Shown here: positions 9,342 through 16,694 of the stretch, piece by piece
Layout of the letters: each line of letters opens with the position of its first letter
Position numbering within the stretch: the first letter of the stretch is position 1
From: Limnohabitans sp. Jir61
Lineage (GTDB): Bacteria; Pseudomonadota; Gammaproteobacteria; Burkholderiales; Burkholderiaceae_C
Assembly: GCF_003063545.1 (NCBI RefSeq)
Contig: NZ_NESD01000001.1
Location: 62,001 to 126,000 of the forward strand
Length of the DNA stretch: 64,000 nt
Direction of reading: 5' to 3'
The notes under the pieces: model-generated
Told to the model about the DNA's origin: nothing
The model's database searches: none
What the model saw: the letters and a program-made list of their open reading frames with translations, nothing else
Made by a program: the position numbers and the translations under genes

Positions 9342-11162
9342 ATGCCCAACGCTTTTAACTTTTCCGCCTCCCCGTTTGATTGCTTAACACCCGACCAGCA
9401 ACGCTTGGTGCGCGACAGCGTGGACGTGGTGTATTACCCCGAGGGTGAAGCGATCCTTGATGTGGGCACAGCTCCCACACATTTGTTCGTCATTATCAAA
9501 GGCTTTGTCACGCAGTACGACGGTGATGAGGTGATCACTACCTACGGCCCTGACGATACGTTTGACGGACGGGGCTTGGTGGCTGGTAAGACCAGTAACA
9601 AATTCGTTGCCCAAGAAGAGGTGGTGGCCTATCAGCTGGCACGCCAAACCGTGACCGAGTTGATTGCGAGCAATGCCACGTTTGGTGCCTTGTTGTTCTC
9701 TGACTTGAGCAACAAACTCACCGCTTTGTCGCAGCGACAAAGCCAGCATGAGTTGCAGTCGCTCACGCTCTCGCGTGTAGATGAGGCATTTGTGAGGCCT
9801 GCTCATTTTGTGAGTATGGATGCCGATGTGGTGTCTGCTGTGCATGTCATGCAAGTTCAGCGTACCAAGTGTGTACTCGTCCGTGATGAGAGAACATCCC
9901 CGCCTCGTCTGGGGGTCTTCACTGCATCCACCTTGCAGCGTGCGATTTTGAATGGCACACCTCTCAATCAACAGCGGGTGGGTGAGCTGGCCGGTTTTCA
10001 GCTCATCAGTGTTCGTCCCGATGATCAGGTGGGCGATGCCCTTGCCTTGCTGCAACGCCATCGCGTTCATCGTTTGGTGGTGATGGACGGCGATCATGTG
10101 GTGGGCGTGCTGGAGGCTTTGGACTTGTTCAGCTTCCTGTCCAACCATTCACACCTGATCACTGTGCAAGTGGAGGCCGCTGTCGACATTGAAGGCTTGG
10201 CGCAAGCGGCCACGCAAATCACCCGCATGGTCACTACGCTCTACCGCAGTGGTACGCGTGTGAGTTTGATTGCCCGTTTGGTGCAAGACTTGAATGCGCG
10301 TTTGTTTGAGCGCGCATGGCAGCTCATCGCTCCTGCCGATTTGGTCGCCAATAGCTGTTTGTTTGTGATGGGCAGCGAGGGGCGAGGCGAGCAGCTGCTC
10401 AAGACCGACCAAGACAATGGCCTCATCTTGCGTGACGGCTACACGCCACCAGAAAATTTAGAAGATATTTGCCAATCGTTCTCACAAGCGCTGACAGCAT
10501 TTGGTTATCCCGAGTGCCCGGGGCACATCATGGTGAACAACCCGATGTGGCGTAAGACCGCGTATGACTTTGGCCAAATGGTCAAGCAGTGGCTGTTGAT
10601 GCCCGATGCCAACAGCTTGATGAACTTGGCTATTTTTTTAGACGCGCACCCTGTGTGTGGTGATGCCCACCTTTTGCAAGATGCGCAGCAAGTCCTGCAG
10701 AAGTTGGCCACCGACAACGATGCCATGCTGGCGCGCTTTGCCGCGTCGATCGACGCCTTTGGCAATAGCAGTGGCTGGTGGAACCGCTTGCTGGGGCTGG
10801 ATGATCAACAAGGCTTGCATCTCAAGAAAGAAGGCATCTTTCCCTTGGTGCATGGGGTACGCAGTTTGGCCCTGGCTGAGCATTTGCAAGAGACCAGCAC
10901 GACTGCCCGCATTGATGCCTTGGTGGTGAAGCACGTGATCACGCCAGCACTTGGCGCAGACCTCACACAAACTTTGCATTTCTTGATGGGCCTCAAGCTC
11001 AAAGCTGGCGTGACCGAGATGGAGACACAACGTACCGTATCTGGCTTGGTCAACGTTGCCAAACTTTCGACCTTGGAGCGCGACTTGCTCAAGGATGCGT
11101 TGGGTGTGGTCAAACACTTCAAAGGCTTGTTACGCAGCCGTTTCAAACTAGACACCCTCTGA
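9342..11162 (+). CDS. Cyclic-nucleotide-binding / CBS / DUF294 nucleotidyltransferase-like signalling protein
   Basis: The 606-aa protein starts with a cNMP-binding-like beta barrel (about residues 10-130). Two CBS repeats follow (about 145-275), then a DUF294 putative nucleotidyltransferase domain with GSEGRGEQLLKTDQDNG (about 345) and a DUF294 C-terminal helical domain. The closest well-known analogue is GlnD-like nucleotidyltransferase architecture, but the target is unknown. The gene overlaps the start of a DnaQ-like exonuclease by one base. The same gene pair is known next to acs/actP acetate genes in other proteobacteria, which fits the convergent actP here. Confidence 0.9.
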   Translation: MPNAFNFSASPFDCLTPDQQRLVRDSVDVVYYPEGEAILDVGTAPTHLFVIIKGFVTQYDGDEVITTYGPDDTFDGRGLVAGKTSNKFVAQEEVVAYQLARQTVTELIASNATFGALLFSDLSNKLTALSQRQSQHELQSLTLSRVDEAFVRPAHFVSMDADVVSAVHVMQVQRTKCVLVRDERTSPPRLGVFTASTLQRAILNGTPLNQQRVGELAGFQLISVRPDDQVGDALALLQRHRVHRLVVMDGDHVVGVLEALDLFSFLSNHSHLITVQVEAAVDIEGLAQAATQITRMVTTLYRSGTRVSLIARLVQDLNARLFERAWQLIAPADLVANSCLFVMGSEGRGEQLLKTDQDNGLILRDGYTPPENLEDICQSFSQALTAFGYPECPGHIMVNNPMWRKTAYDFGQMVKQWLLMPDANSLMNLAIFLDAHPVCGDAHLLQDAQQVLQKLATDNDAMLARFAASIDAFGNSSGWWNRLLGLDDQQGLHLKKEGIFPLVHGVRSLALAEHLQETSTTARIDALVVKHVITPALGADLTQTLHFLMGLKLKAGVTEMETQRTVSGLVNVAKLSTLERDLLKDALGVVKHFKGLLRSRFKLDTL

Positions 11163-11818
11163 TGCCCTCGATCATTTCTCCCACACGTTGGTGGCGCACG
11201 CTCAAGCGTGAGTGGTTGATTTACCACTTAGGCTTGCCGGAGTTTCGCTTCATGTTTGACAAGCCACCGCCCAACGAATGGGTGTCGCTTGATTGCGAGA
11301 CCACAGGCTTGAATGTGAGTTCAGACGAAATTATCTCCATTGGTGCTGTGCGCATCGTGGGCAACAAGATCATGACCAGTGAACGCTTTGAAGTGTTGGT
11401 GCGTCCCGAGCGCGGTGTGTCAGCTGACAGCGTGCGCATTCACCGTTTGCGTGAACAAGATGTGGCGCAAGGCTTGCCCGCAGATGAGGCGATGAAACAG
11501 CTCATGCGCTTCATTGGCAGCCGGCCGCTGGTGGGTTACTTTTTAGAGTTCGATGTAGCGATGCTGAACAAAGCCATCTGGCCACTGTTGGGGCAAGGTT
11601 TGCCTCAGCCCAAGATCGAAGTCTCGGCGATGTATTACGACCACAAGTTTCGTCAAATGCTGCCGTATGAACAGCAGACTAATCCGAACATTGATTTGCG
11701 CTTCGCCACGATCATGTCGGATTTGGATTTGCCGGTGCGTGAGGCGCATGATGCTTTGAATGACGCTGTGATGGCTGCAATGGCGTTCATTAAGTTGCGT
11801 CAACTGCGTGGTGCGTGA
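11162..11818 (+). CDS. DnaQ-like 3'-5' exonuclease (DEDDh family)
   Basis: The 218-aa protein carries the three Exo motifs of DnaQ/RNase T nucleases: SLDCETTGLN (two acidic ligands), GYFLEFDVAMLNK, and EAHDALNDAVMAA with the His and Asp of the DEDDh type. It lacks the polymerase-binding tail of a true epsilon subunit and is probably a stand-alone exonuclease. It starts on the last base of the cNMP/CBS/DUF294 gene (TGATG), so the two are almost certainly translated together. Its physiological role next to acetate uptake genes is not understood. Confidence 0.9.
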   Translation: MPSIISPTRWWRTLKREWLIYHLGLPEFRFMFDKPPPNEWVSLDCETTGLNVSSDEIISIGAVRIVGNKIMTSERFEVLVRPERGVSADSVRIHRLREQDVAQGLPADEAMKQLMRFIGSRPLVGYFLEFDVAMLNKAIWPLLGQGLPQPKIEVSAMYYDHKFRQMLPYEQQTNPNIDLRFATIMSDLDLPVREAHDALNDAVMAAMAFIKLRQLRGA

Positions 11819-11843
11819 GGTTTTAGCTCCCCTTCTTTGACGC

Positions 11844-11917
11844 GCGAGGTGAGGTAGGCGAACACGGCTTACATCGCTGCGCGACGAATGGCGCCGTATT
11901 CGCCTACCTCACCTCGC
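11844..11917 (-). repeat. Conserved-tip hairpin, copy 1 (minus orientation)
   Basis: Bases 11844-11868 pair with 11893-11917: 25-nt arms in which every position is Watson-Crick except C11863/A11898, which becomes G-U on the minus strand. The 24-nt loop read on the minus strand matches the loop of copy 2 at 23 of 24 positions and contains CATTCGTCGCGCAGCGA (11890-11874). The arm sequence is unrelated to that of copy 2 beyond the innermost CGGC. Confidence 0.85.
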
Positions 11918-12022
11918 TTTCGCTTGTGAGCGAGTGATGTGCCGCGTGCCTGCAGTTGCTGTGAACGCAGATACATAGCCTAGCCATTACTCCGCTGCGC
12001 ATAAAACCATCCGAAACACAAA

Positions 12023-12094
12023 GTGTGAGGGACATACAGATGCGGCGCCATTCGTCGCGAAGCGATGTAAGCCGCGTCTGTGTGTCCCTCACAC
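12023..12094 (+). repeat. Conserved-tip hairpin, copy 2 (plus orientation)
   Basis: Bases 12023-12046 pair with 12071-12094, giving 24-nt arms. The only departures are T12035/G12082 and T12041/G12076, both U-G wobbles on the plus strand. The loop at 12047-12070 contains CATTCGTCGCGAAGCGA (12049-12065). It is inverted relative to copy 1, 105 bp away. Confidence 0.85.
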
Positions 12095-12130
12095 CCCCCG
12101 TCAACGGAAACAATAAAAACAAACAGACAT

Positions 12131-12159
12131 AAAAAAACCGAGCACGAATGCTCGGTTTT
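12131..12159 (-). terminator. Rho-independent terminator of yjcH-actP
   Basis: The stem ACCGAGCA/TGCTCGGT has a CGAA loop. On the minus strand it is followed by a run of seven T residues, about 40 nt after the actP stop codon. Confidence 0.88.
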
Positions 12160-12198
12160 CAGTGGACTGAGCCCCGAAGGACTCAGTAACCCAAGGTC

Positions 12199-13992
12199 TT
12201 AGTGACCTGATGCGCCAGAAGCACCGAAGCCAGTTTCCGAACGCACTTGTTGTGCGGCGAAAGCTGCGCGCTCTTTCTTGGCTTGTTCGCTGTTGTCCAA
12301 GATGGAGAACAACCAGATGCCCACGAAGCCGATGGTCATAGAGAACAAGGCAGGTGAAGCATATGGGAACCATGCTGAACCTTTGGGGTTACCCAGTGTG
12401 GCTTCCCACACAGAAGGTGACACCACGGTCAAAGCCACAGAAGAGATTAGCCCCAAGAAGCCACCGATGACGGCGCCGCGGGTCGTGCAATCTTTCCACA
12501 GCACAGACATGAACAACACAGGGAAGTTAGCAGACGCGGCAATCGCGAAAGCCAAGGCCACCATGAAGGCGATGTTTTGTTTCTCAAACGCAATACCCAA
12601 GGCTACAGCGATGACGCCGAGAGCCAATGTGGTGATGCGAGAAACACGCAACTCAGAAGCGCTGTCAGCATTGCCCTTCTTGAACACCGTGGCGTACAAG
12701 TCGTGTGACACAGCAGATGCGCCAGACAGAGTCAAGCCAGCCACCACAGCCAAGATGGTTGCGAATGCCACGGCAGAGATGAAGCCGAAGAACACGTCGC
12801 CGCCAACAGCCTTAGCCACCAGCACAGCAGCCATGTTGGCGCCACCAGCTTTGAGTTGAGCATTCAGTTCAGGGTTGGTCATCACCAAAGTGATGGCACC
12901 GAAACCGATGATGAAAATCAACACGTAGAAGTAGCCGATCCATGTGGTTGCCCAGAACACAGATTTACGAGCTTCTTTTGCGTCAGGCACAGTGAAGAAG
13001 CGCATCAAGATGTGTGGCAAGCCAGCCGTACCGAACATCAAAGCCATACCGAAAGAGATGGCAGAGATGGGGTCCTTGATGAAGCCGCCTGGGCCCATGA
13101 TGGACATGCCAACTTTGGCTGGGTCTGTGGCAACAGCTTTTTCCAATGCAGCAGACGCAGCGGCAGCGGCTTCTGGTGTTGCAGCGGCGGCAGCAGATGC
13201 GGTGGCCGCTGCAATCGCAGCTTCCTGAGCAACGCCAGCCAATGCTGTTTTCACTTCAACGCCTTTGGCAAACAAGGCTTCTGGGCTGAAACCGAATTGC
13301 GCCAAGACCATGAAGGCCATGAAGGTCACACCGGCGAGCAGCATGATGGCTTTGATAATTTGCACCCATGTCGTCGCAGTCATACCGCCGAACAACACGT
13401 ACACCATCATCAATGCGCCCACGAGCACCACTGCGATCCAATAGTCCAAGCCGAACAACAACTTGATCAATGAACCAGCGCCAACCATTTGAGCGATCAA
13501 ATAGAACGCCACCACCACCAAAGTGCCAGAAGCAGCAAAGGCGCGGATAGGGGCTTGAGCGAAGCGGTAGCCTGCAACGTCAGCAAATGTGAATTTGCCC
13601 AAGTTGCGCAGACGCTCGGCCATCAAGAAGGTGATCACAGGCCAGCCGACCAAAAAGCCGATGGAGTAGATCAAGCCGTCATAGCCCGATGCCATCACAG
13701 CAGCGGAAATGCCGAGGAACGAAGCAGCAGACATGTAGTCGCCGGCAATCGCCAAGCCGTTTTGGAAACCGGTGATGCCGCCACCTGCTGTGTAGAAGTC
13801 AGCAGCAGATTTGGTTTTAGCAGCAGCCCATTTGGTGATGCCCAAAGTGGCGATCACGAAGGCTGCAAACATGACGATGGCTGTCCAGTTGGTGGCTTGC
13901 TTGGTGGTTTGACCCAAGTCTGCACCTGCTGCGAACGCGGTGCCTGCAGCCAGCGCCAAGAATGCGCCTAGGAGTGTGGAGATTTTTTTCAT
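12199..13992 (-). CDS. actP: Cation/acetate symporter (sodium:solute symporter family)
   Basis: The 597-aa protein begins with a signal-like segment ([20 protein letters not shown]), followed by about 13 membrane segments of the SSS family. It contains the family stretch [20 protein letters not shown] and a [11 protein letters not shown] block as in ActP. It takes up acetate and similar short acids with a cation. An Ala-rich insert of about 50 residues (13110-13270), made almost only of A, T, S and E, separates two membrane segments. It overlaps yjcH by 4 nt (ATGA), so the two are translationally coupled. No acs gene is in this window. Confidence 0.93.
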   Translation of the reverse strand: MKKISTLLGAFLALAAGTAFAAGADLGQTTKQATNWTAIVMFAAFVIATLGITKWAAAKTKSAADFYTAGGGITGFQNGLAIAGDYMSAASFLGISAAVMASGYDGLIYSIGFLVGWPVITFLMAERLRNLGKFTFADVAGYRFAQAPIRAFAASGTLVVVAFYLIAQMVGAGSLIKLLFGLDYWIAVVLVGALMMVYVLFGGMTATTWVQIIKAIMLLAGVTFMAFMVLAQFGFSPEALFAKGVEVKTALAGVAQEAAIAAATASAAAAATPEAAAAASAALEKAVATDPAKVGMSIMGPGGFIKDPISAISFGMALMFGTAGLPHILMRFFTVPDAKEARKSVFWATTWIGYFYVLIFIIGFGAITLVMTNPELNAQLKAGGANMAAVLVAKAVGGDVFFGFISAVAFATILAVVAGLTLSGASAVSHDLYATVFKKGNADSASELRVSRITTLALGVIAVALGIAFEKQNIAFMVALAFAIAASANFPVLFMSVLWKDCTTRGAVIGGFLGLISSVALTVVSPSVWEATLGNPKGSAWFPYASPALFSMTIGFVGIWLFSILDNSEQAKKERAAFAAQQVRSETGFGASGASGH

Positions 13993-14297
13993 TTTGTAGC
14001 GTCCTCCAAGATTTCCTTGGTCAGCGCGTCGTATTCGCTGTTAGCGCGGTTCACGTAGATGCCGGTGATCACGATCGTGAAAATGATCACGCCCATGCCC
14101 AATGGAATACCTACGGTCGTCACGCCAGCACCGATAGGTTGTGCGAGGAAAGGTTTGTTAAATGCAATCAATGCGATGTAGCCGTAGTACACGACCAACA
14201 TCAACACGGCGAGGAACCAGCCGAAGCCACCGCGCTTAGCGCGCAGTTCTTTGTATTTCGGGTGGTTCTGGATCTTGTCGACCACTGGATCACTCAT
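13989..14297 (-). CDS. yjcH: DUF485 membrane protein, YjcH type
   Basis: The 102-aa protein has the DUF485 layout: a short N-terminal soluble part with [11 protein letters not shown], two membrane segments, and a charged tail containing [10 protein letters not shown]. In many bacteria yjcH lies between acs and actP, as a presumed partner of the symporter. Its exact role is unknown. It is the first gene of the minus-strand pair with actP. Confidence 0.93.
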   Translation of the reverse strand: MSDPVVDKIQNHPKYKELRAKRGGFGWFLAVLMLVVYYGYIALIAFNKPFLAQPIGAGVTTVGIPLGMGVIIFTIVITGIYVNRANSEYDALTKEILEDATK

Positions 14298-14603
14298 TGT
14301 TATCTCCCATTTGGGTTATTGAAAAACGCAAGAAGGATGACTCCTTCATTGACCAAGTCATTGTGTGAATGGGTACTGACCAAGCACTTACGCAGGCCCC
14401 TGTGGAAAACCCTATGACCGCTTGATGAATCAAGGGTTTTTCGGGTAAACCATTACGCTTATTGGTGTATTTTTCAAATGTTTTTTGGCGAGAGTCATTA
14501 CAGCCTGCAAGGGTGTCAGAAATTGGTCAGCTTTGGCACACACAGTCGCCGCACAGTCACTGCCATGTGGCTGCAATCAATAAAAGTCTAAGGAGACAAA
14601 AGT
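14298..14603. other. 306-bp divergent promoter region between yjcH and the MHS transporter
   Basis: No gene is supported here. The region should hold the promoters of yjcH-actP (minus) and of the MHS transporter (plus). A terminator-like hairpin lies at 14407-14441: AAACCC and GGGTTT enclose CTTGA/TCAAG and are followed by T residues. The transporter has a clear AAGGAG site just before its ATG at 14604. Confidence 0.6.
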
Positions 14604-16262
14604 ATGGCAACACTAGATGTAGATCGCCCGATGTCGGCGGAAGAGAAGAAGGTGATCTTCGCCTCTTCTCTGGGTACCGTTTTCGAGTGGTACGACTTTT
14701 ACCTTTATGGTTCACTCGCCGCAATTATTGCGAAGCAATTTTTCAGCGGCTTGGATGAAGGCTCTGCTTTCATCTTCGCATTGCTGGCTTTTGCTGCCGG
14801 CTTCATCGTGCGTCCTTTTGGCGCGATCTTCTTTGGCCGCTTAGGAGACATGATCGGTCGCAAGTACACCTTTTTGGTGACCATCCTGATCATGGGCTTG
14901 TCCACGTTCATCGTGGGTATCTTGCCTAATTACGCAAGCATTGGTGTGGCAGCTCCCGTCATCCTGATCTGCTTGCGTTTGCTGCAAGGTCTGGCTTTGG
15001 GTGGTGAGTACGGTGGTGCTGCGACGTATGTAGCTGAGCACGCACCGCACGACAAGCGTGGTGCTTACACCTCATGGATTCAAACCACTGCGACTTTGGG
15101 TTTGTTCCTGTCCTTGATGGTGATCTTGGGTACACGTACTGCCATTGGCGAAGCTGCTTTCGCTGAATGGGGCTGGCGCGTGCCGTTCATTGTGTCGATC
15201 GCTTTGTTGGCCGTGTCGGTTTACATCCGTTTGTCGATGAACGAGTCACCTGCTTTCCAAAAAATGAAATCTGAAGGCAAAACTTCAAAGGCCCCTCTGA
15301 CCGAATCTTTCGGCCAATGGAAAAACCTGAAGATTGTGATCTTGGCGCTCATCGGTTTGACTGCAGGTCAAGCCGTGGTGTGGTACTCGGGTCAGTTCTA
15401 TGCTTTGTTCTTCTTGACGCAAGCGTTGAAAGTGGACGGCGCAACAGCCAACATTTTGGTGGCTGTGTCTTTGTTGATTGGTACACCGTTCTTCATCGTG
15501 TTCGGATCACTGTCTGACAAGATTGGCCGCAAGCCGATCATCATGTTGGGTTGCTTGTTGGCTGTATTGACTTACTTCCCCGTGTTCGAAGCGCTGACCA
15601 AGGCTGCTAACCCAGACTTGTACGCGGCACAACAAAAGAACAAAGTGGTGGTCACCGCTGATGCAGCTGAGTGCTCATTCCAGTTCAACCCCACAGGCAC
15701 TGTGAAGTTCACGAGCTCATGCGACATTGCTAAGCAAGTGTTGGCTGCCAGCTCTGTGAGCTACGAAAACGCTGCCGGTGCTGCTGGTACACCAGCCACC
15801 ATCAAAATTGGTGAAACAGAAATCGCGAGCTACAGCTCTAAAGGCTTGCCAGCTGATGAGGCAAAAACTAAGTCAGCTGATTTCAAGAAGGCCGTGGCTG
15901 ATGCTTTGAAAGAAGCTGGCTACCCAGCCAAAGCTGATCCAGCGAAAGTGGACCAAGTCAAGATCACCATCATCCTCACTTACTTGGTGATTTTGGTGAC
16001 CATGGTGTATGGCCCCATCGCTGCGATGTTGGTGGAAATGTTCCCCACGCGCATCCGATACACATCCATGTCTCTGCCTTATCACATCGGTAACGGCTGG
16101 TTCGGCGGCTTGCTGCCCACCACCGCTTTTGCGATCGTGGCGCAGACCGGCAATATGTACAACGGCTTGTGGTACCCGATCATCATTGCGGGTATGACTT
16201 TCGTCATAGGTATGATCTTTGTGAAAGAAACCAAAGACGTCGACATCTACGAACACGACTAA
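14604..16262 (+). CDS. MFS transporter of the metabolite:H+ symporter (MHS) type, with large internal insert
   Basis: The 552-aa protein has the MHS hallmarks: SLGTVFEWYDFYLYGSLAAI at the N-terminus, GRLGDMIGRK in loop 2-3, and RLLQGLALGGEYGGAATYVAE. Relatives carry proline/betaine, citrate or alpha-ketoglutarate with protons. About 115 residues (about 332-449), rich in Ala, Lys and Asp with two Cys, are inserted before one of the last membrane segments, so the protein is longer than the usual 430-450. The substrate is unknown. AAGGAG precedes the ATG. It is divergent from the acetate uptake pair. Confidence 0.9.
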   Translation: MATLDVDRPMSAEEKKVIFASSLGTVFEWYDFYLYGSLAAIIAKQFFSGLDEGSAFIFALLAFAAGFIVRPFGAIFFGRLGDMIGRKYTFLVTILIMGLSTFIVGILPNYASIGVAAPVILICLRLLQGLALGGEYGGAATYVAEHAPHDKRGAYTSWIQTTATLGLFLSLMVILGTRTAIGEAAFAEWGWRVPFIVSIALLAVSVYIRLSMNESPAFQKMKSEGKTSKAPLTESFGQWKNLKIVILALIGLTAGQAVVWYSGQFYALFFLTQALKVDGATANILVAVSLLIGTPFFIVFGSLSDKIGRKPIIMLGCLLAVLTYFPVFEALTKAANPDLYAAQQKNKVVVTADAAECSFQFNPTGTVKFTSSCDIAKQVLAASSVSYENAAGAAGTPATIKIGETEIASYSSKGLPADEAKTKSADFKKAVADALKEAGYPAKADPAKVDQVKITIILTYLVILVTMVYGPIAAMLVEMFPTRIRYTSMSLPYHIGNGWFGGLLPTTAFAIVAQTGNMYNGLWYPIIIAGMTFVIGMIFVKETKDVDIYEHD

Positions 16263-16300
16263 AACTGTCAGCATCTCGGGGTGACCCGAGTGCTACATTC

Positions 16301-16326
16301 AAGCCCTCCCTCGTGGAGGGCTTTTT
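16301..16326 (+). terminator. Terminator after the MHS transporter
   Basis: The stem GCCCTCC/GGAGGGC is followed by five T residues. A second small hairpin, CTCGGG-gtga-CCCGAG, lies just upstream at 16275-16290. Confidence 0.9.
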
Positions 16327-16346
16327 ACTGATTTCGGAGACTTGAT

Positions 16347-16517
16347 ATGTTGAAAATTTTTGTAGGTTTCGTTCTCTTCGCGGCGTTGGCCATGTTCGTC
16401 ATTCTCAAAGGTGGCAACAACTTGGATATGGGCGGTGAAAAGCACGGTGCTGATGCGGTGCACGCACCTGCTGAAGCCGCATCAGGCGCAGCGTCTGACG
16501 CCTCTGCTGCCAAGTAA
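16347..16517 (+). CDS. 56-aa single-pass membrane protein, unknown function
   Basis: A start ATG at 16347 follows CGGAGA at a good distance, and the frame runs to TAA at 16517. The peptide opens MLKIFVGFVLFAALAMFVIL, a single membrane segment of about 20 residues. A short soluble tail follows, rich in Ala, Ser, His and Glu and ending in AAK. It stands alone between two strong terminators, which supports it being a real expressed unit. I do not recognise a family. A cytoplasmic-membrane location with the tail on one side is all that can be read. Confidence 0.65.
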   Translation: MLKIFVGFVLFAALAMFVILKGGNNLDMGGEKHGADAVHAPAEAASGAASDASAAK

Positions 16518-16538
16518 TTCTTCGTTACTTCGCTTGTC

Positions 16539-16567
16539 AAAACGCCACGGCTGGTCCGTGGCGTTTT
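16539..16567 (+). terminator. Terminator after the 56-aa membrane protein gene
   Basis: A perfect 12-bp stem (AAAACGCCACGG paired with CCGTGGCGTTTT) has a CTGGT loop and is flanked by A and T runs, so it can work in both directions. It isolates the small gene from uvrA. Confidence 0.9.
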
Positions 16568-16694
16568 GCTTTGTACTGACCTGCGGGCCGCTCAAAGATT
16601 GACAGATTGAATGCTTATGTGTGGCAATGCCCCGACACCGATGCGGGCCTGTGCGAATCTCTAAAATATTTGCCACACTTCAAAAGGTCCCGCC

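Larger units (their letters stand above)
11819..12198. other. 380-bp intergenic region between convergent exonuclease and actP genes
   Basis: I see no convincing gene here. The region holds two long hairpins (11844-11917 and 12023-12094) that carry the same tip in opposite orientation, a short stem CTCGCT/AGCGAG around 11930, and the actP terminator at 12131-12159. The 105 bases between the two long hairpins show no recognisable feature. Confidence 0.8.

Noticed and set aside
13110..13270. Plus-strand reading frames opposite the actP Ala-rich region as genes
   Set aside because: They are mirror images of the GC-rich actP codons, without ribosome sites or family resemblance.
16518..16694. LexA (SOS) box before uvrA
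   Set aside because: No CTG-N10-CAG-like palindrome was found in the gap; the AT-rich stretch near 16660 looks only like a possible -10.
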